In this document: one piece after another, positions 8,401 through 15,152 of the stretch | How positions within the stretch are numbered: position 1 is the stretch's first letter | Layout of the letters: each line of letters opens with the position of its first letter | Source of the DNA: Chitinophagaceae bacterium | GTDB lineage: Bacteria; Bacteroidota; Bacteroidia; Chitinophagales; Chitinophagaceae | DNA length: 28,642 bases | Assembly (NCBI GenBank): GCA_947483345.1 | Contig: CANKNL010000008.1 | Coordinates: 1-28,642, forward strand | Reading direction: 5' to 3' | Made by a program: the position numbers and the translations under genes | The notes under the pieces: model-generated | Database searches by the model: none | What the model was told of the DNA's origin: nothing | The model's input: the letters and a program-made list of their open reading frames with translations, nothing else

Positions 8401-9783
8401 ATGTCAAATCAAATTTCGGGATGGGATGATACGATTGTAGCATTAGCTACACCAAACGGTGTTGGTGCAATTGGTGTTATTCGTTTAAGTGGATCAAAAG
8501 CCATGGAACTCATAAATGAATTATTCCCTTCTAAGGATTTGCTCAAACAACATACCCATACCATTCATGTAGGATTTTTAACAGAAGCTGATAATGAAAT
8601 TGATGAAGTGGTGGTTTCGCTGTTTAAAAACCCTAAAAGTTATACCGGTGAGGATGTGGTTGAAATTGGATGCCATGGAAGTCCCTTTATACAGCAACAG
8701 ATCATACAGGCCTGCATACATCATGGAGCGCGGCTGGCTAAAGCCGGCGAGTTTACACAACGTGCATTTTTAAATGGCAAACTTGATCTTACACAGGCCG
8801 AAGCAGTGGCAGATATTATTGCTTCCAATACCAAAGCCTCACAAAAGACGGCTTTACATAATATGCGTGGCGGTTTCAGTGAAATTTTAAAAGAACTTAG
8901 AGAAAACCTTATTCAGTTTTCGGCATTAATAGAATTGGAATTGGATTTTAGTGAGGAAGATGTGACGTTTGCCGACCGGAAAAAATTTTATGAACTAATT
9001 GAAGGGGCTACAACTGTTACAACAGATTTAGTCCAATCATTTCAATTAGGAAATGTAATTAAAAATGGAGTAAGTGTTGCTATCATCGGTAAGCCCAATG
9101 CCGGTAAAAGTACTTTGTTAAATACGTTGCTTAATGAAAACAGGGCCATCGTTAGTGACATTGCCGGAACGACAAGAGATACCGTGGAAGAAATAATTAA
9201 TATTGACGGCATCCTGTTCAGGCTAATTGATACGGCAGGTATCCGGGAGCACAGTACCGATGTGATAGAACTGATTGGTATTGAAAAAACCAGGGAAAAA
9301 ATAAAGCAATCTGATGAGGTTATTTATCTCTTTGATGTTAATTCAGAAACTGAGGAAGATATTACAACTGCAAAAAATCTGATTAAGAAAACGAATTCAA
9401 ATGTGATACTTGTGGGCAATAAAACTGATTTGTTTGCCGGTAAAAATGGGGTAGAAAAATTTGTGGACAATGATATTATTTTTATTTCTGCAAAAGACAT
9501 GTTGCATATTGAAATGTTAAAAGAACGGTTGGTTAAAAAAGTGGTACAGGGAAATATCAATGCTGAAAATACGATCATTACTAATGTTCGCCATTACGAT
9601 GCATTACAACAGGTGCTCTCTTCCCTAACCGATATAAGGAACGGTCTTGATACTGATATTAGTGGTGAATTACTGGCTTTGGATATACGCCGATGTTTGC
9701 ATTATATTTCTGAAATAACAGGCGATATTACCAATGAACATGTGCTCGATTATATTTTTTCTAAATTCTGTATCGGAAAGTAA
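8401..9783 (+). CDS. mnmE: tRNA uridine-5-carboxymethylaminomethyl(34) synthesis GTPase MnmE
   Basis: GTPase that, with MnmG, modifies U34 of certain tRNAs using a tetrahydrofolate-derived one-carbon unit. The ATG at 8401 (MSNQISGWDDTIVALATPNG) gives 460 aa, the usual length; an in-frame start at 8323 would add 26 non-homologous residues. The N-terminal folate-binding domain holds GVGAIGVIRLSG and YTGEDVVEIGCHG. The helical domain follows. The G domain has G1 GKPNAGKS (230-237), GTTRDT, DTAG (277-280), NKTD and a SAK motif. The C-terminus is FCIGK, with the conserved catalytic-region cysteine. The last 18 bases are the attachment site of the integrated element that follows; the reading frame is unharmed. 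Confidence 0.97.
   Translation: MSNQISGWDDTIVALATPNGVGAIGVIRLSGSKAMELINELFPSKDLLKQHTHTIHVGFLTEADNEIDEVVVSLFKNPKSYTGEDVVEIGCHGSPFIQQQIIQACIHHGARLAKAGEFTQRAFLNGKLDLTQAEAVADIIASNTKASQKTALHNMRGGFSEILKELRENLIQFSALIELELDFSEEDVTFADRKKFYELIEGATTVTTDLVQSFQLGNVIKNGVSVAIIGKPNAGKSTLLNTLLNENRAIVSDIAGTTRDTVEEIINIDGILFRLIDTAGIREHSTDVIELIGIEKTREKIKQSDEVIYLFDVNSETEEDITTAKNLIKKTNSNVILVGNKTDLFAGKNGVEKFVDNDIIFISAKDMLHIEMLKERLVKKVVQGNINAENTIITNVRHYDALQQVLSSLTDIRNGLDTDISGELLALDIRRCLHYISEITGDITNEHVLDYIFSKFCIGK
9766..9783 (+). repeat. attL core: 18-bp direct repeat at the 3' end of mnmE
   Basis: TTCTGTATCGGAAAGTAA, encoding the last five residues and stop of mnmE. An identical copy lies at 18796-18813. The bases just outside the two copies differ on both sides, so the repeat is exactly 18 bp. 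It marks the left junction of the integrated element. Confidence 0.92.
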
Positions 9784-10020
9784 CCAATACAAAACAACCA
9801 ACCCCAAAACACATAAGAAAACCATACAAATCCCTTTATAATAGGGCTTTTTTAATGCTTATGGGTATAAGTTTGTTTAGGCTTATTACCTGTTTGTTTA
9901 TGGTAAATTTGTACCTTTGTTGTACCTTGAAGCAGTTGAGGTACAAAAAACAGGGTTCAACCCTTTTTATTTTGCACTTAATTGCACTTAAAGATATTTA
10001 AAGACACTAAATGATACTTA
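9784..10020 (+). promoter_or_regulatory. Left-end control region of the element
   Basis: A 237-bp non-coding stretch. It holds a weak hairpin plus T-run (CCCT/AGGG arms at 9832-9835 and 9843-9846, then six T) that could end mnmE transcription. Two overlapping -7-like boxes follow, TAAATTTG at 9904-9911 and TACCTTTG at 9912-9919. There is a short GGG-TTCAA-CCC hairpin followed by T at 9953-9968, and tandem TTGCACTTA copies at 9972-9980 and 9982-9990 just before the first gene. The -7 boxes overlap the proposed integrase arm sites, so integrase or excisionase binding could repress this promoter. Confidence 0.5.
9909..9928 (+). repeat. Left pair of TTGTACCTT repeats (putative integrase arm sites)
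   Basis: TTGTACCTT occurs at 9909-9917 and 9920-9928, 2 bp apart, and is followed by GAA. The same pair with the same 2-bp gap and the same GAA occurs near the right end at 18718-18737. An inverted partial copy (GGTACAA) lies at 9940-9946. The position 126 bp inside the attL core and the repeat at the other end fit arm-type binding sites of a tyrosine recombinase. Confidence 0.65.
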
Positions 10021-10374
10021 ATGAGTTCAAAAATTGAGGTACAACGAATTTGCCAGCAATGTGGTAATGAATTTACAGCCCGAACCACAGTAACCCGTTA
10101 TTGCTCACACAGGTGTGCAAGTGCAGCACACAAACAAAAGGTAAAGGCTGGAAAGGTTGAGGAAAGCAATAAAGAAACCCAGCGAATAAAAACCCAACCT
10201 ATTGAGGAACTGAAAGCAAAAGAGTTTTTAACTGTTCGTGAAGTAGCCCGTTTGCTTAATTGTTCGGTAAGATCAGCATATTACTACATTGAAAGCGGAA
10301 CTATTAAAGCCGTGAATTTAGGGCAAAGAATTACAAGGATTAAGCGTTCCGAAATTGATAAACTTTTTCAGTAA
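10021..10374 (+). CDS. Zinc-finger and helix-turn-helix DNA-binding protein (excisionase-like)
   Basis: First gene of the element (117 aa). The N-terminus has a four-cysteine zinc-binding pattern (Cys11, Cys14, Cys28, Cys32; CQQC and CSHRC). A charged linker follows, then a MerR/HTH_17-type domain at about 67-117 (FLTVREVARLLNCSVRSAYY, ending IKRSEIDKLFQ). HTH_17 proteins of this size next to integrases usually serve as excisionases or regulators of excision. It is 21 bp before the integrase gene and is probably co-transcribed with it. The fused zinc finger is uncommon for a plain excisionase. The role is inferred from context; the DNA-binding fold is well supported. Confidence 0.82.
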   Translation: MSSKIEVQRICQQCGNEFTARTTVTRYCSHRCASAAHKQKVKAGKVEESNKETQRIKTQPIEELKAKEFLTVREVARLLNCSVRSAYYYIESGTIKAVNLGQRITRIKRSEIDKLFQ

Positions 10375-10381
10375 ATTACTA

Positions 10382-10395
10382 AAGCATAAAAGACA
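10382..10395 (+). repeat. Leader repeat before the integrase gene
   Basis: AAGCATAAAAGACA directly precedes the integrase ATG. The same 14 bases, plus one more A, directly precede the next gene at 11581-11595. In both places the similarity runs back toward the preceding stop codon. It may be a translation-initiation leader copied when the downstream gene was acquired. Confidence 0.6.
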
Positions 10396-11574
10396 ATGGC
10401 AATAAAAGTTAAATTAAGACAAAAGGCAATTTCAGGGAACAGGCAAAGTTTGTACCTGGACTTTTACCCACCAATACCAAACCCCGAAACGGGCGAACAA
10501 ACCCGAAGGGAGTTTTTAGGGCTTTATATTAATTCAGAAAAGGGTATTGACAAAACCGGAAAAGAAAAGAAAATCAATTTAAGCCCCTTAGATAAGCAGC
10601 ATAACAAAGAAACTTTACAGCTTGCTGAACAGGTAAGGCAGAAACGGGAAAACCATTTGAACAAGCCCGAAATTTACACAGGGTACGAAAAAGAGCAGCT
10701 AAAGATCAAAGAGCAGGGCGAACAAAATTTTGTTACCTACTTCAAAAGCCTTGCCGACAAACGTAAAGCCAGTAACCATGATAACTGGGTTTCAGCTTAC
10801 CATTACCTTGAAACATTTACAAAGGGAAATTTGAAGTTTGCCGACCTCAACGAAAAGTTTTGTAATGAGTTCAAAGAGTATTTACTCACTACCAAAAGCA
10901 ATAAGAGCAGCAAAACAACCCTTTCCCAAAATTCGGTTGTTTCCTATTTCAATAAACTGAAAGCAACTTTAAAACAAGCCTATAAAGACGGGTATTTACC
11001 CAGCGACCTGAACGGCAAAATACAACCCGTTAAACTGGCAGAAACCCAAAGGAATTTTTTAACCATTGAGGAACTGAACAGCCTTGTAAAAACTGAATGT
11101 AATAACCCTTTAATGAAACGGGCAGCCCTGTTTTCAGCCCTCACAGGGTTAAGGTTTTCGGATATTAAAAACCTTGTTTGGGGTGAACTGGAATACATTG
11201 AGGGCAACGGGTATTTTATTCAGTTCAAACAGCAAAAAACGAAGGGGGTTGAAATGATGCCTATTTCTGAACAGGCTTTCAGCTTACTGGGTGAACGTAA
11301 AGAACAAGCCGACCAGGTATTTGAGGGGCTTACTTATTCAGCATACGAAAACAAACACCTGTACCAATGGATTGGAGCAGCAGGAATAACAAAGGATATA
11401 ACCTTTCATTGTTTCAGGCACACGTTTGCCACCTTGCAACTATCAAAGGGAACAGATATTTACACCGTTTCCAAAATGCTGGGACACCGTGAACTAAAAA
11501 CCACACAGATTTATGCAAAAATTATAGACCAAACCAAACGTGAAGCAGCCGACAAAATACAATTAGATTTTTAA
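10396..11574 (+). CDS. Tyrosine-type site-specific recombinase (integrase)
   Basis: Enzyme expected to integrate and excise the element at the mnmE 3' end (392 aa). An N-terminal arm-binding region comes first (about 1-100), then a SAM-like core-binding domain (about 110-215), then the catalytic domain. Catalytic residues visible are Arg253 (ALTGLRFSDI), a lysine in QQKTKG (281 or 283), His338-x-x-Arg341 (HCFRH), His364 (MLGHRE) and the nucleophile Tyr373 (QIYAKI). All are present, so the enzyme looks active. The length and LGHRELKTTQIYAKI ending are typical of Bacteroidota integrases. The gene lies close to attL, as in most tRNA- or gene-end-targeting islands. Confidence 0.95.
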   Translation: MAIKVKLRQKAISGNRQSLYLDFYPPIPNPETGEQTRREFLGLYINSEKGIDKTGKEKKINLSPLDKQHNKETLQLAEQVRQKRENHLNKPEIYTGYEKEQLKIKEQGEQNFVTYFKSLADKRKASNHDNWVSAYHYLETFTKGNLKFADLNEKFCNEFKEYLLTTKSNKSSKTTLSQNSVVSYFNKLKATLKQAYKDGYLPSDLNGKIQPVKLAETQRNFLTIEELNSLVKTECNNPLMKRAALFSALTGLRFSDIKNLVWGELEYIEGNGYFIQFKQQKTKGVEMMPISEQAFSLLGERKEQADQVFEGLTYSAYENKHLYQWIGAAGITKDITFHCFRHTFATLQLSKGTDIYTVSKMLGHRELKTTQIYAKIIDQTKREAADKIQLDF

Positions 11575-11580
11575 ACTATT

Positions 11581-11595
11581 AAGCATAAAAGACAA
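11581..11595 (+). repeat. Leader repeat before the 406-aa gene
   Basis: AAGCATAAAAGACAA lies between the integrase stop and the ATG of the next gene. It is the second copy of the leader found before the integrase (10382-10395). Confidence 0.6.
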
Positions 11596-12816
11596 ATGAA
11601 AGTTTCAGAATACATACCGTTTTACGGCTTACTTTTTAATTTTGAATATCAAACAGGAATAGAAGGTAAAAAAATGACTGTAAATGAAATGTTTGAAAAT
11701 TACCCCGATTTTGAATTAACTGAAACTCATCTGAGGCAATTACATAATTTTGACCTTGACAGCTTACAAAACATTTTAGCTAAAGAATATTTTACACCTG
11801 AAACAGTTGTTTCTTATTTGCGTGAATTATTTGATGATTACAGGCAGTCAGGTGGAAACCCTTTTGATTGGTTACATAATACTTTTGATAGTGTTAATCT
11901 GAACCCGCAAAATTATAAAGCCGAATTAAGAGAAACACTTGAAAGAATATTAATTGGATGGATTGAAAATTTTAACAAACAGCCTTATGATTTATTAGCT
12001 GATTTGAACAGTAAAAATAATATCATTGATTATATTGAAAAAGCTGTTTCTCTTTCAGAACCTGAACGAACAGAGGTTTTTAATACTATAATTGAGAATC
12101 TTACAGATGGTACAGCTAAAAAAAATATTACACTTATTAAGCAACGAATTGATAAAGCATTTTTTCGGATTACAGATTTTACTAATAGTGAAATAGAATA
12201 CTGTCAAAGTTTATTTGCAAAAGATTTTTACACGGTATTACATTCAGAAAATTACCAAACTTACATTGAGGATAAAATAAGGGAACTGCAATTTTTTTGT
12301 AGAGGTATTGAAATGGATTTAAGTACAAAGCAATATGAATTTTTAGAGGATAGGGAACAGGATAAAAACCTACTTACCGAAATGGAACGGTACAAAGTTT
12401 ATTTAGAAAATTTGCTAATTCACTTTAACACCCCAGCACCTCAAAAAACCAAAACGGAAACAGATCAGAAAACACCAACTTTTACAAACAACTTTGATAA
12501 CATTAACCCAACTGAAATTTACGAACACTTTAAAGCTGGTTTAGTTGAGAAAGGATATTTACCCGAACAGGAATTGAATGAGTATTTGAAAGCAGCGTTT
12601 GAATTGAAAACAATACCTGAAACACTTTTTAAGTTGAAACACACACCTACAAAGCAGAAAATTTACACCGTGTTTTATGGTTACTATAAAGATATTGCGC
12701 AAAAGAAACACGAAAGGCAAAAAGAATATGCAGCCCTTTTAGGTGATTATTTTGAAGGGTATAAAACCAAAATAATACAAACAAACTGGGCAAGGGATTA
12801 CAAAACAAAAAGGTAA
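11596..12816 (+). CDS. Hypothetical protein of the element (406 aa)
   Basis: I do not recognise a named domain. The protein is soluble, with no signal peptide or membrane segment, and appears mostly alpha-helical. An N-terminal region has alternating aromatic and acidic residues. Middle and C-terminal helices are rich in Lys/Glu/Gln (for example around 260-280). A low-complexity Thr/Lys/Pro linker lies near 285-300, then a C-terminal helical domain (TEIYEHFKAGLVEKGYLP through WARDYKTKR). The base composition is visibly more AT-rich than the integrase before it. It starts 21 bp after the integrase stop behind a copy of the integrase leader. The position between integrase and replication genes suggests accessory or replication-linked work, but nothing in the sequence fixes a function. 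Confidence 0.72.
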   Translation: MKVSEYIPFYGLLFNFEYQTGIEGKKMTVNEMFENYPDFELTETHLRQLHNFDLDSLQNILAKEYFTPETVVSYLRELFDDYRQSGGNPFDWLHNTFDSVNLNPQNYKAELRETLERILIGWIENFNKQPYDLLADLNSKNNIIDYIEKAVSLSEPERTEVFNTIIENLTDGTAKKNITLIKQRIDKAFFRITDFTNSEIEYCQSLFAKDFYTVLHSENYQTYIEDKIRELQFFCRGIEMDLSTKQYEFLEDREQDKNLLTEMERYKVYLENLLIHFNTPAPQKTKTETDQKTPTFTNNFDNINPTEIYEHFKAGLVEKGYLPEQELNEYLKAAFELKTIPETLFKLKHTPTKQKIYTVFYGYYKDIAQKKHERQKEYAALLGDYFEGYKTKIIQTNWARDYKTKR

Positions 12817-12932
12817 AAAGTTTACTATTCCATTACGAAAATTACGAAACTTATACTAACATTACTAACCTCTTTATGAGGGCTTAAAGTCAATATACAT
12901 TCGCTGAAAGTTTAATAAATAACTGTAAGCAA

Positions 12933-13286
12933 ATGGAAAATTTAACAGAGGGTTTAACCCTTGAAACATTACCAAAAGCCTTTACACACCTTACAAATGA
13001 AGTAAGCGAAATAAAAAGGCTGTTACTTGAAAAGAGTAACCTACAACCAACCGAAACCGATCGTTGGTTTGACCTCAACGAACTTTGTATTTACCACCCC
13101 GACAAACCCAGTAAGCCCACAGTTTACGGCTGGGTGAATGTTGGTACTATTCCCGTACACAAAGGCGGTAAAAAGTTGAGGTTTCTAAAATCTGAAATTG
13201 ATACCTGGTTAAGGCAAGGCAGAAAAAAGACGTTGGCAGAAACAGCCAGCGAAGCTGAACAATATTGTAAAACTAAAAAGGGGTAA
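12933..13286 (+). CDS. AlpA/excisionase-like helix-turn-helix protein
   Basis: Small DNA-binding protein (117 aa). An N-terminal helix (about 10-35, VSEIKRLLLEKS) is followed by an HTH_17-type domain at about 44-92: WFDLNELCIYHPDKPSKPTV, then GWVNVGTIPVHKGGKKLRFLKSEIDTWL. This arrangement, with recognition of a Tyr/Gly-Trp turn and the LRFLKSEIDTWL closing strand and helix, is standard for AlpA-like regulators next to replication genes in Bacteroidota elements. The gene follows a 116-bp gap that carries a small CCTC/GAGG hairpin at 12869-12881 and may hold its own promoter. It ends 3 bp before the ATPase gene, so the two are coupled. It probably acts as transcription switch or replication helper. 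Confidence 0.85.
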   Translation: MENLTEGLTLETLPKAFTHLTNEVSEIKRLLLEKSNLQPTETDRWFDLNELCIYHPDKPSKPTVYGWVNVGTIPVHKGGKKLRFLKSEIDTWLRQGRKKTLAETASEAEQYCKTKKG

Positions 13287-13289
13287 GCT

Positions 13290-14561
13290 ATGCAGGAACA
13301 TAACAACACCCCTAATAAGTTAAGCACTAAAGACGGGGACAAAGATACAAATTTAAACACCATTACCCCAGCGTTTGAATTTGATAAATACGGTATAGGG
13401 GTTGAGGATATTAAAACCGAAGCTGAACAGCTTTTAAAGCAAGGCAATGAAGCCAGTATTTCCGATAATCTAAAAATGGTACTTGCAACCCGTGAAAAGC
13501 TAAAGGAAATAAAAGCGGGTGAAATAAGATTTTCTGAACCTGTCTTGAAGCAAGGGGAAAACGCTGTAATATTTCCCCATACTATCAATGTAATTCAGGG
13601 GCAAGCTGGGGTACATAAAAGCAGGTTGGCAGAAAATATTTGTGCAGCCTTTTTGAAGTTGAACGGTAACACAAACGAACTACTGGGATTTAACAGGGCA
13701 AGCCTTAATGCAGCCCACACGGTTGTTTATGTAGATACCGAAAGGAATTTATCGGAACAGTTGCCGTATGCTTTACAGTCAATACAAATGAAAGCTGGTT
13801 ATAATAGAGCCGACCACCCCAGCAACTTTGAGTACATAAGTTTATTACAAATAAACCGTAAAGATAGGTTTGCAACTTTAAATGAATGTTTGAACTATTT
13901 TAAGAAAAGCACAAACAACCCTTTATTCATTGTGCTTGACGTTTCAACTGATTGTATTGAGGATTTCAATAAGACTGATAAAAGTATGGAACTTATCGAC
14001 CTTATGAATATGGCAATAAACGAACATAATGTAATATTCCTTTGCCTTATTCACGAAAACCCAAAGAGCGACAAAGCAAGGGGGCATTTTGGAACTGAAC
14101 TAATGAATAAAGCCAGTACCGTTATGCAGGTAGGATTTGAAAAAGATGCCAGCCAAAATGATACTGATATTATACGGGTGAAATATTTGAAATGTAGAGG
14201 TACAGCAAAGCACACCCCGTTTTATATCAAATACAGTAATGAAGCCAAAGGGTTGGTTTTGGCAGATGCAACCGAAGTTTCGGGGGTAATAAATAACCGA
14301 AAGCAAAAAGCAAGCAATGAGGATATAATTGAATTTATTGAAATGTATTTAGGGGACGGGGCAACCTTAACACGAGTTGAGTTATTGGATAAACTTTGCA
14401 AAGATTTCAAAGCAAGCCAGCGAACTATTGAAAGCCGTATTACTGAAATATTGAGTTCAGATATTGAGATTTTCAACGAACAAGGGCAAAGCTGTAAACT
14501 GTCAAAGGAAACAAAAGAAAAAACCGTTTACTACAAACTTATTCCTATTGAACCCTTTTAA
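13290..14561 (+). CDS. RepA-like AAA/RecA-fold ATPase with atypical Walker A
   Basis: Replicative-helicase-type ATPase common in Bacteroidota mobilisable elements (423 aa). After a variable N-terminus comes the nucleotide-binding loop GQAGVHKSR (104-112), where His replaces the usual Gly before the conserved Lys. VVYVDTE (145-151) and FIVLDVSTD (213-221, Walker B) follow. CLIHENPKSDKARGHFGTEL (252-271) is the segment typical of RepA/RecA-type hexameric ATPases. The C-terminal 90 residues look like a winged-helix domain (DGATLTRVELLDKLCKDF, then QRTIESRITEIL). The Lys110/Ser111 pair is kept, so ATP binding is plausible. The gene is followed at once by origin-like repeats, which supports a replication-initiation role. 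Confidence 0.86.
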   Translation: MQEHNNTPNKLSTKDGDKDTNLNTITPAFEFDKYGIGVEDIKTEAEQLLKQGNEASISDNLKMVLATREKLKEIKAGEIRFSEPVLKQGENAVIFPHTINVIQGQAGVHKSRLAENICAAFLKLNGNTNELLGFNRASLNAAHTVVYVDTERNLSEQLPYALQSIQMKAGYNRADHPSNFEYISLLQINRKDRFATLNECLNYFKKSTNNPLFIVLDVSTDCIEDFNKTDKSMELIDLMNMAINEHNVIFLCLIHENPKSDKARGHFGTELMNKASTVMQVGFEKDASQNDTDIIRVKYLKCRGTAKHTPFYIKYSNEAKGLVLADATEVSGVINNRKQKASNEDIIEFIEMYLGDGATLTRVELLDKLCKDFKASQRTIESRITEILSSDIEIFNEQGQSCKLSKETKEKTVYYKLIPIEPF

Positions 14562-14569
14562 TATCAAAG

Positions 14570-14668
14570 GTTTGCAAGTTTGCAAAATACGTTTGCAAAG
14601 GTTAATTACAAACAACCTTTCACGTTTGCAAGTTTGCAAACCCCTATACACGCCTTTGCAAATTGCAA
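14570..14668 (+). repeat. TTTGCAA repeat cluster (iteron-like, possible replication origin)
   Basis: TTTGCAA occurs six times (starts 14571, 14579, 14592, 14625, 14633, 14655) plus ATTGCAA at 14662, all in one orientation, in about 100 bp. A 17-bp unit, GTTTGCAAGTTTGCAAA, is repeated exactly at 14570-14586 and 14624-14640. The location, starting 9 bp after the RepA-like ATPase stop, is where iterons of a plasmid- or satellite-type origin would be expected. Confidence 0.65.
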
Positions 14669-14681
14669 ACATAAATAAGTA

Positions 14682-14849
14682 ATGATTGAACACCGTTACA
14701 TATTAGAACCATACAAGGGAATGAAAACTGAAACAGGTTTACAGATAGCCGAAGGGTTGGGAGTTGCTGAAAGGACGTTTAAATACTTTCTGAATGTAAA
14801 GGAATTATTTACACGAATAAGCAGGGGCGAATATCAAAAGCTTATTTAA
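14682..14849 (+). pseudogene. 55-aa chimeric remnant: DUF6371-type start fused to a replication-protein tail
   Basis: Reads MIEHRYILEPYKGMKT, then GLQIAEGLGVAERTFKYFLN, ending SRGEYQKLI. The first part matches the N-terminus of the DUF6371/toprim gene at 15153 (RYILEPYKGMKT) at both DNA and protein level. The rest looks like the C-terminal winged-helix end that I associate with DUF3987-type primase/helicase proteins. The join falls exactly where the 37-bp repeat ends, as expected if recombination between copies deleted the bodies of two genes. The small frame is intact and could still be translated, so a functional micro-protein cannot be excluded. Confidence 0.6.
14692..14728 (+). repeat. 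37-bp direct repeat, copy 1
   Basis: Matches 15163-15199 with a single mismatch (A at 14711, T at 15182). It encodes RYILEPYKGMKT in both places. It is the scar that joins the chimeric remnant. Confidence 0.85.
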
Positions 14850-14851
14850 TC

Positions 14852-14933
14852 AAATGCACTTTGCATTTATGGCACTAATGGCACAAACTAAATGCAGTAA
14901 GTGCAACAAATGCAACAAGTGCAAAGTGCAAAA
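14852..14933 (+). repeat. TGCA-rich repeat cluster (second origin-like block)
   Basis: An inverted repeat (AAATGCA at 14852-14858, TGCATTT at 14862-14868) is followed by four (A/G)TGCAA units between 14899 and 14933 in one orientation. The motif differs from the TTTGCAA cluster upstream. It lies just before the small coiled-coil gene and the primase-type gene and may be an operator or a second part of the origin. Confidence 0.5.
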
Positions 14934-14960
14934 GTAAATTAAACTATAAAACAAAATAAA

Positions 14961-15152
14961 ATGACAAACGAAATTGATTTAAGAGATGAAAACGAAATAG
15001 AGTTAATTGGTTATAAAAATTGGCTGGACAATAAAAGAATAAGGGAAAAAGAAAACTTAGAGATTAAACAATTACGATATGAATTTAATATATTAACTCA
15101 TAAAGTAAGTCTGTTGGAAAAGAAAATAAGCCAACTTAATAATGAATTTTAA
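14961..15152 (+). CDS. Small coiled-coil protein (63 aa)
   Basis: Unknown small acidic/basic protein. The second half (IKQLRYEFNILTHKVSLLEKKI and on to the end) has hydrophobic residues at heptad spacing and is probably a coiled coil. There is no signal or membrane segment. Its stop codon (TAA 15150-15152) directly abuts the TTG start of the DUF6371 gene, so the two are likely translated in a coupled way. The coding status rests on the intact frame, the clean AT-rich leader and the tight junction; I cannot name a function. Confidence 0.6.
   Translation: MTNEIDLRDENEIELIGYKNWLDNKRIREKENLEIKQLRYEFNILTHKVSLLEKKISQLNNEF

Noticed and set aside
12817..12932. Terminator after the 406-aa gene
   Set aside because: The CCTC/GAGG hairpin at 12869-12881 has a stem of only 4 bp and no T-run, so it is noted only as a possible regulatory structure.
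13124..13588. 154-codon open frame on the - strand across the HTH and ATPase gene starts
   Set aside because: It overlaps two well-supported + strand genes in a region where all genes read +. The protein is Ser/Phe-rich antisense sequence.
14464..14682. 72-codon + strand frame across the end of the ATPase gene and the TTTGCAA repeats
   Set aside because: Its second half is just the translated repeats and the first half overlaps the ATPase C-terminus in another frame.
14570..14933. CRISPR array
   Set aside because: The repeats are only 6-17 bp, unevenly spaced and without uniform spacers, and there are no cas genes. Origin or operator repeats fit better.
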